Positions 56,840-64,000 of a stretch of 64,000 nucleotides of DNA are shown here, in pieces (positions within the stretch are counted from its first letter, which is position 1; each line of letters opens with the position of its first letter). Below the pieces are notes generated by a model, which saw only the letters and a list, made by a program, of their open reading frames with translations, searched no databases and had not been told where the DNA came from. The stretch is from Hyalangium gracile (GTDB taxonomy: Bacteria; Myxococcota; Myxococcia; Myxococcales; Myxococcaceae). The position numbers were made by a program, and so were the translations under genes. The DNA lies in contig NZ_JAHXBG010000013.1 in assembly GCF_020103725.1 (NCBI RefSeq), positions 244,237 to 308,236 of the forward strand. The letters run 5' to 3'.

Positions 56840-58235
56840 CGGTGAGCCGGGCCCGCGTGGGAGCCTGGGGCGGGATCGACTGCTCGAAGTGGAACAGGTT
56901 GCTCGGGTCCCAGGTGCTCTTGATGGTCCGCAGCCTGGCGACGTTGTCGCCGTAGTACATGCCCAGGTAGTCGAAGTTGCCCGAGGAGCGGCTGCCCAGG
57001 TCCAGATCGGCGAAGTTGACGTAGGAGCCCTCGGTGTACTCGCGGAGCGTCGTGCGCAGAGCACGGGTCCACTGGACGGCGTTCTGGCCGGCGTCCATGT
57101 CGTTCGGGTCCTGCCAGGTGCCGCCGAGCTCGAGGATGAACCGGGCCTGACGGTGGGAGAAGGCGGTGGCGGAGGAGGGGACGTCAGCCATGGCGCCGCC
57201 GAAGCTCTGCATCCAGATGTCGCAGCTGACGCGCGGGGGCGCGGAGGTGATGGCCTTCTGGATGGAGGCGAGCGCCGCGTCGGGCAGGGGTTGGTAGACG
57301 AAGGCGCCGGTGGTCTTGAACGGGTGATCGCACTGATTGTCGAAGCTGTTGAAGTACACGGTGGACATGAACCAGGACAGCGACTCGATTCGGATGGGGT
57401 GAGGGGGCGGGCAGCTGGCGAGCCAGGGCAGCAGGAGCTCACGGAGCTCTTCGGGGTCGCCCAGGTAGACGCCCTCGGAGTGCAACGAGCCATCGGAGGA
57501 GAACGTGAGCTGGCTGGTCAGGCGGCGATCTCTCAGGGTGGGGGCATGGTGCTGCCAGTAGCTCATCACGGATGGGAATCGAGACGCGGGCCAGCTCAGA
57601 GCGTAGATGGCCAGCTTGGGAATGCGGACGAGCTGAAGCGTGAAGGCGGTGACGATGCCGAAGTTGCCGCCGCCACCGCCGCGGAGCGCCCAGAACAGGT
57701 CGGTGTTCGAGGTGGCGTTGGCCTCCACGACATCGCCGGAGGCGGTCACCATCTGGATGCTGAGGACCTGGTCGATGGCCAGACCGAAGGCCCGGGTGAT
57801 CATGCCGATGCCGCCGCCCTGCAGCACGCCCGCGATACCGACGCCGCCCATGGTGCCCAGGGGAAAGGCGTACTTCTGGGTCTCTCCCAGCAGGTTCCAC
57901 ATGGCCTGCTGGCTCAGACCGGCTCCCACCCGGGCGGTGTCCGTCGCGGGGTCGATGGTGGCCGCCGTCAGACTGCTGATGTCGATGATCAGCCCCTCAT
58001 CCATGAGGGAGAGCTCTTCATAGCTGTGGCGTCCGCTGCGGACCCGGAAGGGGATGCCACGAGCGCGGACGCACTTGACGGCGTTCTGCACATCCTCGAC
58101 GTTCTGGCAGAAGACGAGGGCGGAGGGAGCGCGGGTGAAGCGGGTGTTGTAGTTGGTCCTGTCGCTGTTGTAGCTCGGGTTGCCAGGCAGCACGACCTTG
58201 CCGGTGAGGCATGACCAATCCCAGTCTTGAGGCAT
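56829..58235 (-). CDS. FAD-linked oxidase, berberine-bridge-enzyme-like
   Basis: The 468-residue protein matches FAD-binding PCMH oxidases with a BBE C-terminus. H70 in GRHSYE is the conserved covalent FAD attachment residue. The second attachment Cys found in bicovalent members is replaced by Met near 129 (FPLGTMGGVG), so a single covalent bond is expected. Further FAD motifs are GGGIGMITRAFGLAID and GGGGGNFGIVT. The C-terminus holds the BBE segment (YYGDNVARLRTIKSTWDPSNLFHFEQSI). No signal peptide is seen. AAGGAG at ideal spacing precedes the ATG. Substrates of the family are sugars, alkaloids or polyketides; this one is unknown. Confidence 0.92.
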   Translation of the reverse strand: MPQDWDWSCLTGKVVLPGNPSYNSDRTNYNTRFTRAPSALVFCQNVEDVQNAVKCVRARGIPFRVRSGRHSYEELSLMDEGLIIDISSLTAATIDPATDTARVGAGLSQQAMWNLLGETQKYAFPLGTMGGVGIAGVLQGGGIGMITRAFGLAIDQVLSIQMVTASGDVVEANATSNTDLFWALRGGGGGNFGIVTAFTLQLVRIPKLAIYALSWPASRFPSVMSYWQHHAPTLRDRRLTSQLTFSSDGSLHSEGVYLGDPEELRELLLPWLASCPPPHPIRIESLSWFMSTVYFNSFDNQCDHPFKTTGAFVYQPLPDAALASIQKAITSAPPRVSCDIWMQSFGGAMADVPSSATAFSHRQARFILELGGTWQDPNDMDAGQNAVQWTRALRTTLREYTEGSYVNFADLDLGSRSSGNFDYLGMYYGDNVARLRTIKSTWDPSNLFHFEQSIPPQAPTRARLTVSG

Positions 58236-58429
58236 GTTCGGTGCTCCTTGCGGCGGGGGAGGGGGGAATCAAGGCGCCCGGGGAGGATGAGCCTCCTGGC
58301 ATCAAGCGGTTGGGACGGTATCGAGTGATGATGAGAGAGGCTGTGAGCGGCTTCACAGGCATGCTGCGAACCCGCTCATAGGACACCGCCCGCGAGCTCC
58401 TGACGCGGGGGACATGCTCAGAGGGCGCC

Positions 58430-59596
58430 GTGCTAACAACTCCCGAGAAGGATTCGAGCTGTCCCCGCTGTGGGGGCCTCATCGGTGACACCCGGCTGGA
58501 GTGGGAGCCCCACGGAGGAGGAATCTCCTTTTCCTGCCTCTCGTGTGACTACGAGAGGCGGATTCCCGCGACCGGCCCGAGCTTCTGGGATGACTACCCC
58601 GCGCTCTGGCAGCTCCGCATTCGATGGAGTGGTGAGACTGTCAGCCTGAAGGAGGCAGCGCTCCTGAGGCAGTTCGTCCCCGGCTTTCGTCGGCAGTCCA
58701 TTGCCGAGGTGCGCGAGTTCCTGGGAAGCGCCTCGGGGTGGACGGTCGACGAGCTGTCCGAGCCTTCGATGCGGCAGATTCGCCAGGACGCGGAGGATCG
58801 CGGCTTCCAGGTGGAGGTAGGGGCGAGAGGCTCGGACAGGCCCCAGGTGAGGCTGCCTCGGCCTGGCTCGGGGACGGCCGGCTACTGCGTCCGGCTCTCT
58901 CCCTCGTTTCACGAGCGGGGCTTCATCCTCGCGACGTTCGGCCCAGAGGGAGGGGCCGTGTCCATCGCCCGCGGGAACTCGAGCAGGGAGACCGTGGACG
59001 TTCCCAGTGCGCGAGGGCTGCGGTTCCTCGAGGAAGTCACCGCCCTGGAGCCGCTGAGCATCCCAGATGTATCGACGCTGGGCCTGGATGGAATCAGCCT
59101 GGAGTGCCTCGTCCAGGAAGCGCGAGGCAACCACCGGTTCTTCGCCTGGAGCCCCAGGCCGGACAAAGCCCCCAGGCAGCACGGCTTCGTGGGTGCGCTC
59201 TTCCGGCTGGCCATGGACGTGGCTCGGGAGTCCGGCACCGTGGAGTACCTGGAGCAGCTGCACATGTACGTCGAGGACGTCCTGCCCGCGAAGGTGTTCG
59301 AGGAGACGCCCCGGCGCATCCGGCTCTTCGGGATGCTGTCATCCACTCACGCGGAGGCGCTCCGCTCGCTCTTCGCTGGGGTGAGGCCGGGCGAACCCAT
59401 TGTGATGGACCTGTCGAACCTGGAGGGGATGGGCACCTTGCTTCACCCGCTCTTCGCGCGGTTCCACGCGCGTACCGGGCGCACGGTGTGGCGGGTGAGT
59501 GCACCGGCTGCGCGGCACCTGGAGGAGGCGGGAGTTTCCAAGGACTGTCTGTACGAGGATCTGGAACAGGCGCGAGCGGCCTTGCTGAGGGGGTGA
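58430..59596 (+). CDS. Zinc-ribbon protein of unknown function
   Basis: The GTG start has GAGGG upstream and gives 388 residues. Residues 11-40 hold two C-x2-C pairs (CPRCGG and CLSCDYE), a zinc-ribbon. The middle 70-120 helical part contains a SIAEVREFLGSASGWTVDELS segment reminiscent of ribosomal L7/L12-like repeats. The C-terminal half (from about 285) reads like a STAS-related alpha/beta module (RIRLFGMLSSTHAEALRSLF, PIVMDLSNLEGMGTLLHPLF). I do not recognise the whole protein. It is divergent from the flavoprotein, 194 bases away, and overlaps nothing. Confidence 0.75.
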   Translation: MLTTPEKDSSCPRCGGLIGDTRLEWEPHGGGISFSCLSCDYERRIPATGPSFWDDYPALWQLRIRWSGETVSLKEAALLRQFVPGFRRQSIAEVREFLGSASGWTVDELSEPSMRQIRQDAEDRGFQVEVGARGSDRPQVRLPRPGSGTAGYCVRLSPSFHERGFILATFGPEGGAVSIARGNSSRETVDVPSARGLRFLEEVTALEPLSIPDVSTLGLDGISLECLVQEARGNHRFFAWSPRPDKAPRQHGFVGALFRLAMDVARESGTVEYLEQLHMYVEDVLPAKVFEETPRRIRLFGMLSSTHAEALRSLFAGVRPGEPIVMDLSNLEGMGTLLHPLFARFHARTGRTVWRVSAPAARHLEEAGVSKDCLYEDLEQARAALLRG

Positions 59597-59604
59597 GGCT
59601 GTAA

Positions 59605-60010
<406 letters not shown>

Positions 60011-60035
60011 TCACGGCGCGCTTTACTCTGAGTGA

Positions 60036-61895
60036 ATGTCCCTGACTGCTCCCTTGATGCTCTTTCTCCGCGGTGTCCTGCCTCGCGAGGCCCGGCGGCT
60101 CCCTCTCTCCGCGCTCCTCGTGTCCTCGCTCCTGGGTGGAGGCTGCAGCCCCAGCTCGAGTGACGAGAAGCTATTGGCGCCGAGCACGCTGTCCCGTGAG
60201 CAGGCCCTCGACCAGTACTGTGACGGAGCCTCCGTGCCGCTGTCGCCCGTCGGAGTGGCCGTGAACGGTGAGTCGGGGTTGCTGACCACGTGCATGGGCG
60301 TGCCCGAGCACTGGCTCTACAACATCGACGATGTCGACGACACGATGCAGGACTTCCTCCAGGTCGCCCGAGCCCAGCTCGAAGCGACGGAGAGTAGCTT
60401 CTCGCACGCGGCGCTCTACTACAGCAACGAATACGGCTTCGCCGCGGGGCTCGCCCAGCTCCACCACAACGTGGGAGTCCGGGTCGGCGCGCCCGTGCCC
60501 GACGGCATGAAGCCCGTGGTGCGGTTCTATTACGGCAGCCACGACGCGGATCCGACCTTCATCTACAACGAGCTCACGGCTCCCCTGGCGAGTATCGCGG
60601 GCAGCGACCCGGCCAACTGGAACGTCAAGGTGGCTGTCACTCGGAGTGACGGCCAGCTGCTGGGCTGGAATCACTCCAAGGTGAGCATTCGTGATGGGGT
60701 CGAAGTGCTCGCGAGCAGTGTCGAGACCATCCAGCAGGAGATGGCCATCCATCTCGCGGGCCGCACGGCGGGTCATGCCCAGCACTGGTTCGACATCATC
60801 TGGACGCAGTGGGGCTCGCAGTGCAGGCCCAGCGGCTCCCCTCTGTGCGAGGTCATCCCCGTGCCTCCCGTGCTGGCGGTGTCCGCGTCGCACCCCTACC
60901 GGGTCGCGAACGTGATCGCGCTTCGGCGAGGCCGTCTCGATTCCGGGCTCAACACCGAGGCCGACGACGCTCTGCTGGCCGGCATGGATGCGGCGAGCAA
61001 GTCGAGCTTCTTCCTCAACCCCGGGCTGGTGGGGCTCAGCGTCTACAACCAGACCTTCTCGCCGTACCTGGTCGAGAAGATCGCGGACCGCATCCAGGCC
61101 GGGGTGGACGTCAAGTTCGTCTGGGGCGATGCCGTGCAACATCCGCTGGACACCACCAACTGGCAGAACATCGAGAACACCCTCGATGCGCGGTTCCAGG
61201 CGCTCAACATGACCGGCATTCAGAAGGGCATCGGCCACTGCATGTTCCGCGTCGCGCCGTATACGGACAGCCGCGCGGGTGCGCGTCCCCAGTCCCATGC
61301 CAAGTTCTACATGCTCGATCGCAGCTTCTATGTCGGCTCGCAGAACCTGTACCCCTCGGGCTTCAAGGGCACCGTCGCATCGCCGGAGCTCAAGGAGTTT
61401 GGCTTCTTCGTCGACACGCAGCCCGGCATCAATGACGATCTCGCGGATGAAGTCATCGACCGGGTGGTCCAGCCGATCTGGGACCGATCGAGGAATGCCG
61501 TGGTGCAGAGCAACTACGCGGACTGCGACTCGCTGGCTCATCCCGCGCGCATCTCGGGTCTGGCATGGACTCCCTTCGGCCCCGCGGCCTGCGCCAATGA
61601 CTTCGATCTGACGCTCGACTTCCACGACGTGGAGCACGATCAGATCGCCACCGTCTCCGGACATACGACGTGCTCGAGCTTTGGGCTCACGGTCTCCGTG
61701 GACATCACCGGCACCATCGCGACCGGAGGCATCTTCCAGGGGACCATCTCGGGACAGCTGCCGGGGTGGACTCGCGATACCGCTCCTCTGACGGGCACCC
61801 TGACGGGAGGTAGCCTGAGCCTGTCGTTCAGCGGGCTGGAGCCCATGCAGGGAGTGGCGTACAGCGGCTCGGTGTCGACACGTACGACACCGTAG
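60036..61895 (+). CDS. Secreted phospholipase-D-like lipoprotein
   Basis: The 619-residue protein has a signal peptide with a lipobox LGGGC near residue 37. Two HxKxxxxD motifs of the PLD superfamily are present: HSKVSIRD near 213 and HAKFYMLD near 421, each in a half of the usual two-lobed domain. It should cleave phosphodiester bonds of phospholipids or nucleic acid, or transfer phosphatidyl groups, at the cell surface. A beta-rich domain from about residue 520 (VEHDQIATVSGHTTCSSFGLTV) ends the protein. It follows the monooxygenase remnant and converges on the SGNH hydrolase, 24 bases away. Confidence 0.88.
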   Translation: MSLTAPLMLFLRGVLPREARRLPLSALLVSSLLGGGCSPSSSDEKLLAPSTLSREQALDQYCDGASVPLSPVGVAVNGESGLLTTCMGVPEHWLYNIDDVDDTMQDFLQVARAQLEATESSFSHAALYYSNEYGFAAGLAQLHHNVGVRVGAPVPDGMKPVVRFYYGSHDADPTFIYNELTAPLASIAGSDPANWNVKVAVTRSDGQLLGWNHSKVSIRDGVEVLASSVETIQQEMAIHLAGRTAGHAQHWFDIIWTQWGSQCRPSGSPLCEVIPVPPVLAVSASHPYRVANVIALRRGRLDSGLNTEADDALLAGMDAASKSSFFLNPGLVGLSVYNQTFSPYLVEKIADRIQAGVDVKFVWGDAVQHPLDTTNWQNIENTLDARFQALNMTGIQKGIGHCMFRVAPYTDSRAGARPQSHAKFYMLDRSFYVGSQNLYPSGFKGTVASPELKEFGFFVDTQPGINDDLADEVIDRVVQPIWDRSRNAVVQSNYADCDSLAHPARISGLAWTPFGPAACANDFDLTLDFHDVEHDQIATVSGHTTCSSFGLTVSVDITGTIATGGIFQGTISGQLPGWTRDTAPLTGTLTGGSLSLSFSGLEPMQGVAYSGSVSTRTTP

Positions 61896-61919
61896 CCGCG
61901 CCATGGCTCTACCCTGCGT

Positions 61920-63203
61920 TCAGGGCCTGGCCTCATTCAGGCGGAGCTCCACCTCCTTCGCCATGGCCTCGTGGCCTGCATCGTTCGGGTGCAGGCGATC
62001 GCCGCTGTCATAGGCCGGCAGGAGCGACAGGGGGTCGGCCGGGTCCCTCAGGGCCGCATCGAAGTCGATCACCCCATCGAGCGACGTGTTGCCGCGGATC
62101 CAGGTGTTGAAGGCCTGCCGCTTGGGCTCCATCTCCTCCGAATAGTAGGGCGCCCCCATGGGGTTGGCGCCCTTGAAGGGGAGCAGCGTAGCGGCGAGCA
62201 CCTTGATGCCCTGGGCGTGAGCCTGGTCGATCATCGACTGGAAGCCCTGGGTCATCTGCTCCACGCTCACGGCCTGGCTGGGGATGAAGCTCGCCATGCC
62301 GATGTCGTTGATGCCCAGGAGGATGACGACATGGGTGACGCCGCTCGTCTCCAGCACGTCACGCTCGAAGCGGTCGATGCCCTTGGGGCCGATGCCATCA
62401 TTGAGAATCCGCCCACCGCCGATGCCCTTGTTCACCACGCCCACCGTGCCCGCCTTCGCTTGCGCCTCCAGGCGGCGGGCCAGGAAGTCCGTCCAGCGGC
62501 GCTCGGCCCCTGGTGTGGTCCCGGCCCCGTCCGTGATGGAGTCGCCGAACGCCACCACCACGCGGGGCCCCGCGGTGTTCAGGACATCGAGGCCCGTGGT
62601 GAAGAAGTACGAGGGGCGCGTCTCGGGATTGGAGAGGGTGTCGGCGCTCAACGCATTGCCGGAGACCACGTAGGTGTCCCGCATGGCCATGCTGTGCTGG
62701 GTGGACACGGGAGTGTCCGAGGCAAAGAACAGGCTCACCGCCAGCTCACTCCCGGCCTCCACGGTGAGCGGCGCGGCGTCAGTCCAGAGCTCCTCGCCCG
62801 GGGGGATCGTCACGGAGGGCTGCCCGTTGAACCGGAGCCCGGTCGCGGAGCCAGCCGCAATGCTGGAGCCACTCTGCACCCGAGCGATGCTCGCGCCGTC
62901 AATCTGGAGTGGCTGCTTGCCGAACACGTTGCTGAAGCGCACGCGCACCTCCTTGCCGCCGAGCGAGGTGCGCAGCACCTGCCGGATCGTCTGATTGTTG
63001 AAGGAGAGCGGCGGGGTCGGCCCCAGGAACGGCTCGTTGTAGTCCTGCGGTGCGGTGCCCCAGGCCCCATGCCAGTTGGAGGGGGTGGGGCGGGCTCCGC
63101 AGCCGAGGCATACGGTGAGCAGGCCCGCCAGCAGCGCCACGAGGGCTCCGTGGCGCGTGGGAGTCCCCAGGGGGAGAGGCGGGCGATTCGAGAGAGACGG
63201 CAT
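61920..63203 (-). CDS. Secreted SGNH/GDSL hydrolase
   Basis: The 427-residue protein has a signal peptide with a lipobox LGC near residue 35. An N-terminal beta domain (WHGAWGTAPQDYNEP; SFNNQTIRQVLRTSLGG) typical of this subfamily precedes the hydrolase domain: block I AFGDSITDG near 220 (catalytic Ser), block III GINDIG near 298 and block V DRLHPND near 402 (catalytic Asp/His). It is an extracellular esterase or lipase; rhamnogalacturonan and acylated-sugar acetylesterases share this layout. GGAGG precedes the ATG. A regulator gene remnant lies just upstream. Confidence 0.9.
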   Translation of the reverse strand: MPSLSNRPPLPLGTPTRHGALVALLAGLLTVCLGCGARPTPSNWHGAWGTAPQDYNEPFLGPTPPLSFNNQTIRQVLRTSLGGKEVRVRFSNVFGKQPLQIDGASIARVQSGSSIAAGSATGLRFNGQPSVTIPPGEELWTDAAPLTVEAGSELAVSLFFASDTPVSTQHSMAMRDTYVVSGNALSADTLSNPETRPSYFFTTGLDVLNTAGPRVVVAFGDSITDGAGTTPGAERRWTDFLARRLEAQAKAGTVGVVNKGIGGGRILNDGIGPKGIDRFERDVLETSGVTHVVILLGINDIGMASFIPSQAVSVEQMTQGFQSMIDQAHAQGIKVLAATLLPFKGANPMGAPYYSEEMEPKRQAFNTWIRGNTSLDGVIDFDAALRDPADPLSLLPAYDSGDRLHPNDAGHEAMAKEVELRLNEARP

Positions 63204-63236
63204 GGACGCGGGACCTCCAGGAAATGGGAGGCCTGC

Positions 63237-63520
63237 TTACTCTCTCGCTCCGACACCGGCGGGGCCTCGTCCATCGGAGAGGGCGAGTGCCTCCAGGTCC
63301 GTGGGCGCGAGCGCCGCCAGCGGGGGCGGGGCATCGGCGATGAGCGGAGCGAGCGCGCCATTCTCGATGAGGGTGACGCCGTGCGCGGGGCCCACCTCGA
63401 CGATGGCCTTGCGCCGTGAGAGCGGCATCACGGACGCCGTGGGGTTGTGGTGCGTGGGGGTGCAGTAGAGGACCTTGGCGCCGCTGTCCCGGCAGGCCCG
63501 ATCGAGCTGCCGTGCCGGAG
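63237..63520 (-). pseudogene. Remnant of a MocR-type GntR/aminotransferase regulator
   Basis: The reading frame contains AKVLYCTPTHHNPTASVMPL, VTLIENGALAPLI and DAPPPLAALAP. These match the central PLP-binding aminotransferase domain of MocR-family GntR regulators. The protein ends soon afterwards at a stop, without the PLP lysine segment (typically SFSK...PGLR), and I find no winged-helix N-terminus upstream. The fragment is about a fifth of a normal MocR gene. It is a decayed remnant. The gap from 63203 to 63838 otherwise holds no gene. Confidence 0.65.
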
Positions 63521-63685
63521 CGAGGGAGCCAGGGCACGTCCTGGGCGGGCAGGTCGCTGGCACGCCTCGTGCTTTGCCGGCAGTGGACCTGAAGTCCTTC
63601 ACAGCCGCACGTACACCTCGAGAAGGAGCGCCACCTCGTGAAGAGAGCTCGCCAGTCAGTACGGCCATGTCAGTGACGGCCGGCG

Positions 63686-63697
63686 TGTCAGCTGACA
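63686..63697. promoter_or_regulatory. TGTCAGCTGACA palindrome upstream of mvaA
   Basis: This 12-base perfect palindrome lies about 140 bases before the mvaA start. ATGTCA half sites flank it at 63667-63672 and 63697-63702. The arrangement looks like a dimeric-regulator operator, but no regulator can be named, and the spacing to any promoter is not visible. GGGAAG at ideal distance is the ribosome site of mvaA. Confidence 0.4.
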
Positions 63698-63837
63698 TGT
63701 CAGGACCAGGATCTGGAGCGCAGTGCGGGCGCAACCGCCCGGAGATCCAACGCTTCGGCAGCAAAACAAGAGAGCGCGAGCCCGAGAAGCTGACGGGCTC
63801 GGCCGGGATTCGACTCGCAGTTTGGGAAGACAACGCA

Positions 63838-64000
63838 ATGTCCGACATCGTGACGTCCAGGCTCGCAGGGTTCCACAAGCTGTCGATGGAGGAGCGCCGC
63901 GCGAAGCTCGTGCGGATGTTCCACCTCGAGGAAGACGAGGTGGAGGCGCTGCGTGGCGTGGGCGCGCTGCAGCCGGTGCTGGCCAACCAGATGATCGAGA
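63838..64000 (+). CDS. mvaA: Hydroxymethylglutaryl-CoA reductase, degradative type, start only
   Basis: The first 54 codons are in the window; the gene continues past the right edge. The N-terminus (SRLAGFHKLSMEERRAKLVRMF; GALQPVLANQMIE) matches class II (bacterial) HMG-CoA reductases, which carry this short helical start before the NAD(P)-binding domain. Myxobacteria make isoprenoids by the mevalonate pathway with such an enzyme, and this gene probably serves it. GGGAAG is eight bases upstream of the ATG. The catalytic residues lie outside the window. Confidence 0.85.
   Translation, partial: MSDIVTSRLAGFHKLSMEERRAKLVRMFHLEEDEVEALRGVGALQPVLANQMIE

Overview
The window is high-GC DNA with almost wall-to-wall coding sequence and very short intergenic gaps. 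Its gene content points to a myxobacterium of the suborder Cystobacterineae (Archangium/Cystobacter/Stigmatella-like). The evidence is a DUF2378 (TIGR02265) protein, six Ser/Thr protein kinases in 64 kb, two FHA-linked sigma-54-type activators, a fibro-slime protein with Myxococcus-type Cys-rich repeats, many lipoproteins with Asp/Gly-rich linkers, and a SitA-like lipoprotein toxin next to its probable immunity gene. I see no rRNA, tRNA, CRISPR array or intact insertion sequence. Species assignment is inference.

Layout. 0-15 kb: a secreted protein cut by the left edge, an MnmC-like methyltransferase, a DUF2378 protein, an OPT-family transporter followed closely by a 1275-residue kinase-AAA-TPR protein, a lipoprotein/kinase pair converging on an FHA-sigma-54 activator, and a secreted nuclease-type phosphodiesterase. 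15-20 kb: an ornithine cyclodeaminase homologue, then a minus-strand group holding an immunity-like protein, a frameshifted SitA-like toxin, a small conserved protein and a LamG lipoprotein. 20-31 kb is mostly housekeeping: a PAS/GAF histidine kinase, class I fumarase, a short-chain dehydrogenase, a Ski2-like helicase, an acyltransferase-like membrane protein, a metallophosphoesterase and an unknown protein. 31.5-34 kb is a probable accessory island: a transmembrane kinase and an orphan gene lying between copies of a GTCCGACC/GGTCGGAC palindrome, next to a tandem repeat.

34-45 kb: a membrane-anchored ferritin-like protein, a translationally coupled secreted protein/lipoprotein pair divergent from a PEGA-domain kinase, and a tightly coupled three-gene operon (small membrane protein, LtaS/sulfatase-fold membrane enzyme, ATP-grasp enzyme). 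45-57 kb: a TPR protein, two large unusual proteins without signal peptides, a small Cys-rich secreted protein, a second FHA activator with a damaged GAFTGA loop, and a tandem pair of kinases. 57-64 kb: a berberine-bridge-type flavoprotein, a zinc-ribbon protein, secreted PLD-like and SGNH hydrolases, two gene remnants (FAD monooxygenase and MocR-type aminotransferase regulator), and the start of a degradative-type HMG-CoA reductase at the right edge.

Themes. The window is rich in signalling (phosphorylation plus phosphothreonine-reading FHA activators) and in envelope or exported proteins. The strongest leads are the frameshifted toxin/immunity pair, the palindrome-bounded island, the EBP with a non-canonical sigma-54 contact loop, and the coupled envelope operon at 40.3-44.0 kb.
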